Positions 51,603 through 59,722 of a stretch of DNA of 64,000 bases are shown here, one piece after another. The notes under the pieces were generated by a model. That model worked only from the letters and a program-made list of their open reading frames with translations. It searched no databases and was not told the origin of the DNA. The DNA lies in the NCBI GenBank assembly GCA_937920725.1, contig CALEUW010000024.1, positions 62,001-126,000 of the forward strand. Reading direction: 5' to 3'. Origin of the DNA: UMGS1601 sp900553335. GTDB taxonomy: Bacteria > Bacillota > Clostridia > Oscillospirales > Ruminococcaceae. Made by a program: the position numbers and the translations under genes. Numbering within the stretch: the first letter of the stretch is position 1; every line of letters begins with the position of its first letter.

Positions 51603-54437
51603 TCATTTTAACACACTTTTCAGGTATTGTCCAGTATACGAAGCTTCACACTTAGCAATTTCTTCCGGAGTTCCTGCCAAAACGATTTCTCCGCCGCCGT
51701 TACCGCCCTCAGGACCTATATCTATAACATAATCCGCAGTTTTTATAACATCGAGATTATGCTCTATCACCAACACGGTATTTCCGCTGTCAGAAAGCTT
51801 TTGAAGCACTTCAATAAGCATGTGAACATCCGCAGTGTGAAGTCCTGTTGTCGGCTCATCGAGAATATATATAGTTTTGCCGGTTGGTCTTTTTGAAAGC
51901 TCTGTAGCAAGCTTTACTCTTTGAGCTTCGCCTCCCGAAAGAGTTGTAGCCGGTTGTCCAATTTTTATATATCCCAAGCCAACATCTAAAAGAGTTTGCA
52001 GCTTTCTCGCAATTTTCGGTATGTTTTTGAAAAATTCACAGCCTTCCTCTACTGTCATTTCAAGGACGTCATGAATGTTTTTACCTTTGTATAAAACATC
52101 AAGTGTTTCTCTGTTATATCTTTTACCCTTACAAACCTCACAAGGAACATAAACATCAGGTAAAAAGTGCATTTCTATTTTTAAGATGCCATCTCCCTCA
52201 CAAGCTTCGCACCGTCCTCCTTTGACATTAAAAGAAAAACGTCCTGAATTATAGCCTTTTATTTTAGCATCGTTAGTAGACGCAAAAAGCTCTCGGATAT
52301 CAGTAAAAACTCCTGTATATGTTGCCGGATTAGAGCGAGGGGTTCTTCCTATAGGCGACTGATCAATATTTATAACTTTGTCAAGATACTCAAGACCGTT
52401 CATTTTTTTGAATTTACCCGGTCGAATTCTAGCTCTGTTGAGCTTTCCTGCAAGCTCCTTGTATATTATTTCATTGACGAGCGATGATTTTCCCGAACCG
52501 GATACTCCGCTGACACAGGTGAATACTCCCAAAGGAATTTTTACGTTTATGTTTTTCAAGTTATTTTGCGAAGCACCTATTACCTCTAAAAACTTCCCGC
52601 TTCCTTTTCTTCTTTCATTAGGAACAGGGATTTTTTTTACACCGGACAAATATTGCCCTGTTACCGACCTCTTGCATTTTAAAATCTTATCAAGCGTTCC
52701 TGCACACACGATTTCACCGCCGTGAATTCCTGCACCCGGTCCAACATCAACTATAAAATCAGCATTTCTCATCGTATCTTCATCATGTTCTACAACAATA
52801 AGAGTATTTCCTAAATCCCTCAGCCTTTTCAGCGTTGCTATAAGCTTGTCGTTATCTCTTTGATGAAGACCAATTGACGGCTCATCGAGGATATACAATA
52901 CCCCCATAAGATAAGAACCTATTTGAGTTGCAAGCCGAATTCTCTGGCTTTCTCCGCCTGAAAGTGTTCCGCTTGAACGTGAAAGAGTAAGATATTCAAG
53001 TCCGACGCTTTTTAAAAATCCCAAACGTTCTTTGATCTCTTTTATAATAAGTTTTCCGATCATTAAATCACGTTCAGGCAGAGTATCGCTGAGTTTATCA
53101 AAAAAGTCAAGTGACTCTGAAATACTCATTTTGCACAAATCGGATATGTTTACGCCTCCGACGGTTACAGCTAAAATCTCCTTCTTGAGCCTGTCACCGT
53201 GACATGCAGGACACTCCTCCTCAGACATACAAGATTCAATATCCTTTTTGGTATAGTCGCTCGCACCGTCACGATAACGTCTTTCCAGCGAATTGATAAT
53301 TCCCTCAAATTCTGATTCGAATGTTCCGTTCCAGCCGTTTGAAGAACTTCTGGTAAGCTTAAGCTTCTCGCCTTTCGTTCCATATAAAAGTATGTCTATA
53401 TGCTCTTTTGATAAATCTTTTATAGGCTTATCAAGAGGTATTCCGTATCTTTTGTTTAATGCACGATAATATGTCATCGCAAAAGAATCATCAGTAAGCG
53501 AGTTCCATCCGTTAGCTTTAATTCCTCCCTGTAAAATTGACAGATCTTTATTGGGAAGTATAAGCTCAGGATCTATTACCTGAAAAACGCCGAGTCCAGT
53601 ACAATGCTCACACGCTCCGTACGGGTTATTAAACGAAAACATTCTCGGAGTAAGCTCGCTCATGGAAAAATCATGATCAGGACAAGAATAATTCTGTGAG
53701 AACAAAAGCTCCTCTTTGCCGATAACGTCGCACATAACAAGTCCTCCGGTTATGTGCGAAATCGTTTCAATGCTATCAGTAAGACGGCTTTTTATGCCGT
53801 CTTTTATTACAAGGCGGTCAACGACTACTTCAATATTGTGCTTTTTGTTCTTCTCAAGAATTATTTTTTCCGATAAATCATAAATAATTCCGTCTACCCT
53901 TACTCTTACATATCCTGCTTTTCTGGCTCTTTCAAATTCCTTTTGGTGTTCTCCCTTACGCCCTCTTATAACAGGAGCTAAAAGCTGAATTTTAGTTCCC
54001 TCAGGAAGATCATAAATTTTATCAACAATCTGATCTATTGTCTGCTGCTTAATTTCTTTTCCGCATATAGGACAATGCGGAACACCTATTCTTGCATACA
54101 AAAGACGAAGATAATCATAAATCTCAGTTACTGTTCCGACTGTTGAGCGAGGATTTTTAGAGGTGGTTTTCTGATCAATGGAAATCGCAGGAGAAAGTCC
54201 TTCGATAGAATCAACGTCAGGCTTTTCCATTTGCCCCAAAAACTGTCTTGCGTATGACGAAAGAGATTCCATGTACCTGCGCTGTCCGTCAGCAAATATA
54301 GTGTCAAAGGCAAGCGATGACTTACCTGAGCCTGAAAGACCGGTAATGACAATAAGCTTGTCCCTCGGTAAAGTTATATCAACATTTTTAAGATTGTGTT
54401 CTCTAGCGCCTTTAATTACTATTTTATTGTTTTGCAT
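51603..54437 (-). CDS. uvrA: Excinuclease ABC subunit A
   Basis: Damage-recognition ATPase of nucleotide excision repair, 944 residues. Two ABC halves are seen: Walker A GLSGSGKSS (33-41) and GVSGSGKSS, with two LSGGE signatures. The C-terminal zinc module CEAC...CEVC is intact; the first module reads CPDH...CEHC, with His in place of the second Cys. It overlaps the DUF3795 gene by 14 bases, so both share the promoter near 54.93 kb. Confidence 0.95.
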   Translation of the reverse strand: MQNNKIVIKGAREHNLKNVDITLPRDKLIVITGLSGSGKSSLAFDTIFADGQRRYMESLSSYARQFLGQMEKPDVDSIEGLSPAISIDQKTTSKNPRSTVGTVTEIYDYLRLLYARIGVPHCPICGKEIKQQTIDQIVDKIYDLPEGTKIQLLAPVIRGRKGEHQKEFERARKAGYVRVRVDGIIYDLSEKIILEKNKKHNIEVVVDRLVIKDGIKSRLTDSIETISHITGGLVMCDVIGKEELLFSQNYSCPDHDFSMSELTPRMFSFNNPYGACEHCTGLGVFQVIDPELILPNKDLSILQGGIKANGWNSLTDDSFAMTYYRALNKRYGIPLDKPIKDLSKEHIDILLYGTKGEKLKLTRSSSNGWNGTFESEFEGIINSLERRYRDGASDYTKKDIESCMSEEECPACHGDRLKKEILAVTVGGVNISDLCKMSISESLDFFDKLSDTLPERDLMIGKLIIKEIKERLGFLKSVGLEYLTLSRSSGTLSGGESQRIRLATQIGSYLMGVLYILDEPSIGLHQRDNDKLIATLKRLRDLGNTLIVVEHDEDTMRNADFIVDVGPGAGIHGGEIVCAGTLDKILKCKRSVTGQYLSGVKKIPVPNERRKGSGKFLEVIGASQNNLKNINVKIPLGVFTCVSGVSGSGKSSLVNEIIYKELAGKLNRARIRPGKFKKMNGLEYLDKVINIDQSPIGRTPRSNPATYTGVFTDIRELFASTNDAKIKGYNSGRFSFNVKGGRCEACEGDGILKIEMHFLPDVYVPCEVCKGKRYNRETLDVLYKGKNIHDVLEMTVEEGCEFFKNIPKIARKLQTLLDVGLGYIKIGQPATTLSGGEAQRVKLATELSKRPTGKTIYILDEPTTGLHTADVHMLIEVLQKLSDSGNTVLVIEHNLDVIKTADYVIDIGPEGGNGGGEIVLAGTPEEIAKCEASYTGQYLKSVLK

Positions 54438-54879
54438 CTTCTTTCAAATTCCCTTTCATTAAAAGTTCTATAACTGCATCTTCTGTATTAAAATTATCAT
54501 AATCTCCTGTATAATTCACTGGATCACTCTGATATAAAATTCCCTTTTCTTCGTTTTTCACAATACATTCAGCAAGACTATGTAAACCTATTCTCTTTGC
54601 ATATCTTACAAATGCAACGAGCCTCACTCCATGCTGTGAAACATCGTGCATATCTTTTCCGCAAGGAAAATCTTTACATTCCCAACATCCGCTTATTTTC
54701 TTATTATCACAGCACATACGCTGATAACAACAGCATCCAAGCTCGTCTTTTTTACTGAAATTACATCCCTTGCAATGACTTCTTTCACTGCACAGCTCAC
54801 AGATCAGTCCGCAAGGCGCAATGCTTTTTTCAACCTTTTCGGTTTTGTCTGAAATCATCATGTACTCTTCATATTCCAT
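54424..54879 (-). CDS. Cys-rich DUF3795 protein
   Basis: This 151-residue soluble protein has 13 Cys between residues 23 and 73 (APCGLICELC, HCKGC, GCCC, MCC, CWEC, FPC), a pattern of the DUF3795 family and a likely zinc or iron-sulfur binder. The rest is helical. Function unknown. It is the first gene of a two-gene unit with uvrA, starting after GGTGAT, and its promoter carries a LexA-like box, so it may be made during DNA damage. Confidence 0.8.
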   Translation of the reverse strand: MEYEEYMMISDKTEKVEKSIAPCGLICELCSERSHCKGCNFSKKDELGCCCYQRMCCDNKKISGCWECKDFPCGKDMHDVSQHGVRLVAFVRYAKRIGLHSLAECIVKNEEKGILYQSDPVNYTGDYDNFNTEDAVIELLMKGNLKEDAKQ

Positions 54880-54905
54880 TTTATCACCGGCTAGTTAGAT
54901 TATTG

Positions 54906-54919
54906 CAAACATACGTTCC
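54906..54919 (-). promoter_or_regulatory. LexA (SOS) box of the DUF3795-uvrA promoter
   Basis: GGAACGTATGTTTG on the minus strand matches the Gram-positive LexA consensus CGAACRNRYGTTYG at 13 of 14 places, and the clostridial core GAAC-N4-GTTT exactly. It covers the expected start of transcription, where a bound repressor would block. Confidence 0.75.
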
Positions 54920-54925
54920 AGAAAT

Positions 54926-54954
54926 ATTGTAACAAACAAATGTTTGTTTGTCAA
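54926..54954 (-). promoter_or_regulatory. Promoter of DUF3795-uvrA with a palindrome in the spacer
   Basis: TTGACA (54949-54954) and TACAAT (54926-54931) on the minus strand are 17 bases apart. The spacer is filled by AACAAACA-TT-TGTTTGTT, an 8-bp inverted repeat that also touches the -10. Such a site is typical of TetR- or MarR-type repressors. The promoter starts directly after the uvrB stop. Confidence 0.75.
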
Positions 54955-54958
54955 GATG

Positions 54959-56926
54959 TTATTTTTCGCCTTTTAGCTCTGCGATTTTATCACGAAGGAA
55001 TGCCGCGTGTTCAAATTCAAGCATTTTTGCTGCCTCTTTCATCTGGCGTGTGAGTTTGTCTATCAGCTTTGCAGCTTCCGCTTTGCTCATCTTGTTTTTC
55101 TGACGAGCAGAATATTCGACCTCTTCCTTGCTTGAGATTTCAATAACATCACGAATGTCCTTGATAATTGTTTTAGGAATGATTCCATGTTCTTCGTTAA
55201 ATGCCATTTGTATGCTTCTTCTTCGCTCAGTTTCCGAAATAGCACGTTCCATAGATCCTGTAACCGAATCTGCATACATGATAACCTTTCCGTTTTCATT
55301 TCTTGCTGCTCGCCCTATCGTCTGAACAAGCGAGCTCTCAGAACGTAAAAATCCCTCTTTGTCCGCGTCTAAAATTGCAACCAAGGAAACTTCAGGAATA
55401 TCAAGTCCCTCACGAAGCAGATTGATTCCTACCAAAACGTCAAACTCCCCAAGTCGCAGATCTCTCACTATTTCCATACGCTCTACAGTATCAATTCCAT
55501 GATGCATATAGCGCACTTTTATTTGATAGCCTTTCAGATATTCAGTCAAATCTTCAGCCATTTTCTTTGTTAAAGTTGTAACAAGTACACGTTCATGACG
55601 CTCAATTCTTGAATTAATCTCAAACAAAAGATCGTCTATCTGTCCTTCTATAGGGCGAACATCGACAAGCGGGTCTAAAAGCCCTGTAGGACGAATTACC
55701 TGTTCTACTATTTGTTTCGACTTATCTCTTTCAAAATCTCCGGGAGTTGCAGACACAAATACTATCTGATTCAATCTTTCGTAGAACTCATCAAACTTTA
55801 ACGGTCTGTTGTCTGCAGCTGAAGGCAGTCTGAATCCGTAATCTATAAGAGTGTTCTTTCTCGCCCTGTCCCCTGCGTACATTCCTCTTACCTGCGGAAT
55901 AGAAACGTGCGACTCGTCAACAAACAGCAAAAAGTCATCGGGAAAGAAATCCAAAAGCGTAAACGGAACTGCTCCCGGTTCCCGTCCTGAAAGCACACGA
56001 GAATAATTTTCAATTCCTGAGCAAAATCCTATTTCCTGAAGCATTTCTATGTCGTAATTTGTCCGCTGAGCTATTCTCTGTGCTTCGATAAGTAAATTTT
56101 TGTCAGTAAAATATTTTATACGGTCATCAAGCTCATGCCGGATTTCCTCAATAGCACCCGACATTTTATCTGCACCTACTATATAGTGCGACGCCGGAAA
56201 AATAGCAGCATGACTCAACACAGACAAAACGCTTCCTGTGATTACATCTATCTCGCTTATTCTGTCAATTTCATCTCCGAAAAATTCAACTCTTATTGCT
56301 TTATCAGTATAACTTGCAGGATAGATCTCAACTACATCACCACGAACTCTAAACTTGTTTCGTTCAAATGCGATATCGTTTCTTTCATACTGCAATTTAA
56401 CAAGCTTTTTTAAAAGCTCCTCACGGGATAATTCCATGCCTTGTCTTACAGAAATTATCATAGACTTATATTCCGCAGGATCTCCGAGCGAATAAATACA
56501 AGATACAGACGCAACAATTATAACATCACGTCTTTCGGAGAGCGCAGAGGTGGCCGAGTGACGAAGTTTATCAATTTCATTGTTTATTGAAGCGTCCTTC
56601 TCAATATATACATCTGTGCTTGGAATATACGCTTCCGGCTGATAATAGTCGTAATATGAAACAAAATACTCTACAGCATTTTCAGGAAAAAACTCCTTGA
56701 ACTCGCTGCAAAGCTGAGCCGCCAATATTTTATTGTGTGCTAAAACCAGCGTCGGGCGGTTGACTTTTGCTATGACATTTGCCATTGTAAAGGTTTTTCC
56801 CGATCCTGTAACTCCGAGCAGAGTTTGCTCCTTATAGCCGTTGTTTATTCCGTTTACCAGAGCGTCGACTGCCTGTGGCTGATCGCCTGATAATTTATAG
56901 TCAGATACAAGTTTAAAATGATCCAT
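54959..56926 (-). CDS. uvrB: Excinuclease ABC subunit B
   Basis: Helicase-like damage verifier of excision repair, 655 residues. Walker A is GVTGSGKT, the damage-probing hairpin lies in YYDYYQPEAYIP, DESHVSIPQ is the DEAD-type box, and a UVR domain ends the protein. The frame extends to 56974, but the ATG at 56926 follows CGGAGAA and lies 24 bases after radC, giving MDHFKLVSDYKLSGDQP. Co-transcribed with radC. Confidence 0.95.
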   Translation of the reverse strand: MDHFKLVSDYKLSGDQPQAVDALVNGINNGYKEQTLLGVTGSGKTFTMANVIAKVNRPTLVLAHNKILAAQLCSEFKEFFPENAVEYFVSYYDYYQPEAYIPSTDVYIEKDASINNEIDKLRHSATSALSERRDVIIVASVSCIYSLGDPAEYKSMIISVRQGMELSREELLKKLVKLQYERNDIAFERNKFRVRGDVVEIYPASYTDKAIRVEFFGDEIDRISEIDVITGSVLSVLSHAAIFPASHYIVGADKMSGAIEEIRHELDDRIKYFTDKNLLIEAQRIAQRTNYDIEMLQEIGFCSGIENYSRVLSGREPGAVPFTLLDFFPDDFLLFVDESHVSIPQVRGMYAGDRARKNTLIDYGFRLPSAADNRPLKFDEFYERLNQIVFVSATPGDFERDKSKQIVEQVIRPTGLLDPLVDVRPIEGQIDDLLFEINSRIERHERVLVTTLTKKMAEDLTEYLKGYQIKVRYMHHGIDTVERMEIVRDLRLGEFDVLVGINLLREGLDIPEVSLVAILDADKEGFLRSESSLVQTIGRAARNENGKVIMYADSVTGSMERAISETERRRSIQMAFNEEHGIIPKTIIKDIRDVIEISSKEEVEYSARQKNKMSKAEAAKLIDKLTRQMKEAAKMLEFEHAAFLRDKIAELKGEK

Positions 56927-56949
56927 AGTATTCTCCGAAATTTTAAAAA

Positions 56950-57651
56950 TTAAATAAAGCTTATCGCACCGCATTCTCTCATTGAAAGAACTTCTCCTTT
57001 TCCTACAACAATATGATCTAATATATCAATTCCTATCGGCTTTAGCTTCCCTATAAGATTATTGGTAAGCATTATATCTTCATTAGATGGACTTGAAAAA
57101 GTATCAGGATGATTGTGGGAAATGATAACATGCTGTGAATTTGCATCAAATGCTGCCTTTGCGACCATTCTTGCTGTAACTACAACCTCGTTTGTAGATC
57201 CAACAGATAGGGTGTTGCAGGAAATGATCTGCAAATTATTGTCAAGACAGCAAACTTTAAATTCTTCATTCTTTACGCCGATGTAGAGTGAAGAAAAATA
57301 CTTCTTTACAAAATCCATATTATCCATAGAAAGCGACTTATCGGGTGTAACCTGATAATATCTTAAAAGCTGAGGAATAAGCTTAAGCAGAACAGCTGAA
57401 TTCTCCCTTATATTTTTAACCTCGCACAGCGACTTGACGGGTGCGTCAAATACAGCGGTAAGGCTTCCGAAGCGATTTATAAGCTCATGTGCAATATCAT
57501 TAGTATTTCTTTGAGGGATTGAATAAAACAGCAAAAGCTCAAGGGCTTCATGCGGTTCAAGGGCTTCTATTCCGTTTTCTAAAAACTTTTGCTTTAAACG
57601 CTGTCTGTGTCCTTGATGAATACTGCTTTTTTCTTTTAACTTGTTTTCCAT
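56950..57651 (-). CDS. radC: RadC-family JAB1/MPN domain protein
   Basis: A protein of 233 residues with an N-terminal helix-hairpin-helix part (about 30-105) and a C-terminal JAMM-type metal site, SHNHPDTFSSPSNED. The family's role in repair is doubtful despite its name, but here it shares an operon with uvrB, and the promoter has a LexA-like box. It has GAGGAAAA before its ATG. Confidence 0.92.
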   Translation of the reverse strand: MENKLKEKSSIHQGHRQRLKQKFLENGIEALEPHEALELLLFYSIPQRNTNDIAHELINRFGSLTAVFDAPVKSLCEVKNIRENSAVLLKLIPQLLRYYQVTPDKSLSMDNMDFVKKYFSSLYIGVKNEEFKVCCLDNNLQIISCNTLSVGSTNEVVVTARMVAKAAFDANSQHVIISHNHPDTFSSPSNEDIMLTNNLIGKLKPIGIDILDHIVVGKGEVLSMRECGAISFI

Positions 57652-57671
57652 AATTTTTCCTCACAAAATAA

Positions 57672-57683
57672 AAACCTATGTTC
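57672..57683 (-). promoter_or_regulatory. LexA-like box of the radC-uvrB promoter
   Basis: GAACATAGGTTT on the minus strand has the core GAAC-N4-GTTT and lies just after the -10, at the same place as the stronger box before DUF3795-uvrA. Against the full Bacillus consensus it matches 11 of 14 places. Confidence 0.5.
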
Positions 57684-57691
57684 TTTATGAT

Positions 57692-57720
57692 ATTATACAA
57701 CAAAAAGTTTTTTATGTAAA
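57692..57720 (-). promoter_or_regulatory. Promoter of radC-uvrB
   Basis: TTTACA (57715-57720) and TATAAT (57692-57697) on the minus strand, 17 bases apart. It is divergent from the rluD-like gene. Confidence 0.75.
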
Positions 57721-57758
57721 GCACAATAATAAAAAAAGGTGCAATAATTCAAAAAGTA

Positions 57759-57767
57759 TGGTATACT
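57759..57767 (+). promoter_or_regulatory. Extended -10 promoter of the rluD-like gene
   Basis: TGGTATACT gives a TGn extended -10; a weak -35 (GTGCAA, 57739-57744) is 17 bases upstream. It fires away from the radC promoter. Confidence 0.55.
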
Positions 57768-57799
57768 GGTTAAAAGATAAAAAACAATAAGGAGCTATT

Positions 57800-58747
57800 A
57801 TGCAAGAATTTGTAATTTCAAAAAATGACGCAGGACAAAGAATTGATAAGTTTTTAACAAAAGCTGTAAAGCGGCTCCCTGCATCCCTAATGTATAAATA
57901 CATACGCCTTAAACGAATCAAGCTGAACGGAAAAAGATGCGAAATAAAAACACGTCTGACTGAGGGCGATATTTTAACGCTTTATATAAACGATGAATTT
58001 TTTGAATCCTCCAAAGAAACAGATTTTTTATCCGCTCCTGCTTCTCTTGATATTGTTTACGAGGATAATAATATTATTATCGTCAACAAAAAAACAGGTC
58101 TTGTTGTGCATGAAGATAACGACAACGCAAGCGACACGCTTATAAACCGCATAAAGCGCTATCTTTATGAAAAAGGAGAATATAATCCTAATGAAGAGAT
58201 GAGCTTCTCACCGTCGCTGTGCAACAGAATTGACAGAAATACAGAGGGACTTGTCATTTGTGCCAAGAATGCCGAAAGCCTTAGAATAATGAATCAGAAA
58301 ATTAAAGACAGAGAGATCAAGAAAAAATATTTATGTGTTTGCATTGGTAATTTTAAAAATAGGTCGGATGAAATTTCTGCATACCTCATAAAGGACGAGA
58401 AAAACAATAAAGTCAGGATATATGACAAGCCGATCAAAAATGCAAAAAAAATAATTACCCGATATAACGTTTTACAGCAAAAGGAAGAACTGTCGCTTGT
58501 TGAAATTGATTTAGTTACAGGAAGAACTCATCAGATAAGGGCGCATATGGCATATATCGGTCATCCTCTGCTGGGAGATGGAAAGTACGGAGAAAACTCT
58601 ATTAACAGAAAGTGGAGTGTTAAAACTCAAGCTCTTTGCTCTTTTTCGGTTAAATTTAACTTTACAACAGATTCAGGCATACTCGGATACTTAAATGGCA
58701 TGGAAATAAAAGCAGAGAAACCTTGGTTTCAAAAGAAGCTGTTTTAG
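57800..58747 (+). CDS. RluD-family pseudouridine synthase
   Basis: This protein of 315 residues has an N-terminal S4 domain (about 13-75) and the RluA-type catalytic core. The catalytic Asp lies in NRIDRNTEGLVI (usual HRLDxxTSG), and TGRTHQIRAHM and HPLLGDGKYG complete the set. The target site in rRNA or tRNA is not clear, since several paralogues exist in most Clostridia. AAGGAG precedes the ATG. Confidence 0.9.
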   Translation: MQEFVISKNDAGQRIDKFLTKAVKRLPASLMYKYIRLKRIKLNGKRCEIKTRLTEGDILTLYINDEFFESSKETDFLSAPASLDIVYEDNNIIIVNKKTGLVVHEDNDNASDTLINRIKRYLYEKGEYNPNEEMSFSPSLCNRIDRNTEGLVICAKNAESLRIMNQKIKDREIKKKYLCVCIGNFKNRSDEISAYLIKDEKNNKVRIYDKPIKNAKKIITRYNVLQQKEELSLVEIDLVTGRTHQIRAHMAYIGHPLLGDGKYGENSINRKWSVKTQALCSFSVKFNFTTDSGILGYLNGMEIKAEKPWFQKKLF

Positions 58748-58773
58748 CTATCCTTGAAGCAAATATTTAACAG

Positions 58774-58802
58774 TTGATTTTATTTTATGTTTGTGATATA
58801 AT
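58774..58802 (+). promoter_or_regulatory. Promoter of the PHP-malic enzyme-TSCPD block
   Basis: TTGATT (58774-58779) and TATAAT (58797-58802) are 17 bases apart, with transcription expected near 58809. Confidence 0.75.
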
Positions 58803-58808
58803 TAACAA

Positions 58809-58836
58809 TATATAGTATGCTCGTGTATACTATATA
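58809..58836. repeat. 10-bp inverted repeat at the PHP-gene transcription start
   Basis: tatatagtat (58809-58818) and its exact complement atactatata (58827-58836) flank GCTCGTGT. It starts at about +1, like the repeat before xerC, and so is either an operator or the 5' end hairpin of the RNA. Confidence 0.7.
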
Positions 58837-58862
58837 CATTTTTGTGTAACAGGGAGCAGAAT

Positions 58863-59711
58863 ATGAGTATTACTGGAGATTTACATTGCCATACCACTCT
58901 TTCAGACGGGTCGCTTGGCATTGAAGAGGTTATCATTCAAGCTAAAAGAATGGGGCTTGATTATCTTTCGCTGACCGATCATGACACTTTGTCATCTGCT
59001 AACAGAGCGAATGTTCTTGGAGAGCGGTACGGCGTTAAAATTATTCCCGGTGTTGAGTTATCAGCGTGGGACGAGGAAAGAAACTGCAAAGTACATATTC
59101 TTTGCTATGCGCCGCAGAAGCCTGACAGACTTGAGGGACTTTGTTACAAGTCGTGTGAAATACGAAAGCTCTGCTCTAAAGATATGATTGAAAAGGTAAA
59201 GGAAATCTACCCGATTACCACTGAATCAGTACTTAAATACACAAAAAGCAGTAAAAGTATTTTCAAATCGCATATAATGCGTGCGCTTATAAATTACGGT
59301 TATGCAACCGAATATTACGGCGACTTAAACGAAAAGCTTTTTGACCGAAAAAACGGCATCTGCTCTGTAGTAAGAAGATATCCGAATGTTAAATTTGTGC
59401 TTGATTTAATACATTCTTCAAGAGGAATCGCTGTAATGGCTCACCCTTGTCTTTACGATAACGTTGAGCTTTGTGAGGAGTTGGCGGCCAAAGGTAAACT
59501 TGACGGGGTAGAAGTTTATCATTTTTCTGCTGACAAAGAACATGAGAAAAAGCTTTTAGATATAACGCAAAAGTACAATTTGATCGCTACCGGCGGTTCT
59601 GATTTTCACGGCTCTTATAATATGCAGCCTACTTATATCGGAAGCAGAACAACAGATGAAGAAAACATAAATAAAATGCTTGAGCTTATAAAACTCAATG
59701 CATCAAGATAG
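58863..59711 (+). CDS. PHP-domain phosphoesterase (TrpH/RNase AM-like)
   Basis: This metal-dependent phosphoesterase of 282 residues has DLHCHTTLSDG (His8, His10), LTDHDT, PGVELSA, MAHPCL and GSDFHG, the ligands of a three-metal PHP site. Relatives degrade nucleotides or the 5' ends of RNA; the exact substrate is open. ATG 58863 has GGGAGC upstream; an earlier ATG at 58842 has none. It is followed by the malic enzyme gene 11 bases later. Confidence 0.85.
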   Translation: MSITGDLHCHTTLSDGSLGIEEVIIQAKRMGLDYLSLTDHDTLSSANRANVLGERYGVKIIPGVELSAWDEERNCKVHILCYAPQKPDRLEGLCYKSCEIRKLCSKDMIEKVKEIYPITTESVLKYTKSSKSIFKSHIMRALINYGYATEYYGDLNEKLFDRKNGICSVVRRYPNVKFVLDLIHSSRGIAVMAHPCLYDNVELCEELAAKGKLDGVEVYHFSADKEHEKKLLDITQKYNLIATGGSDFHGSYNMQPTYIGSRTTDEENINKMLELIKLNASR

Positions 59712-59722
59712 AGGTAGAGAAG

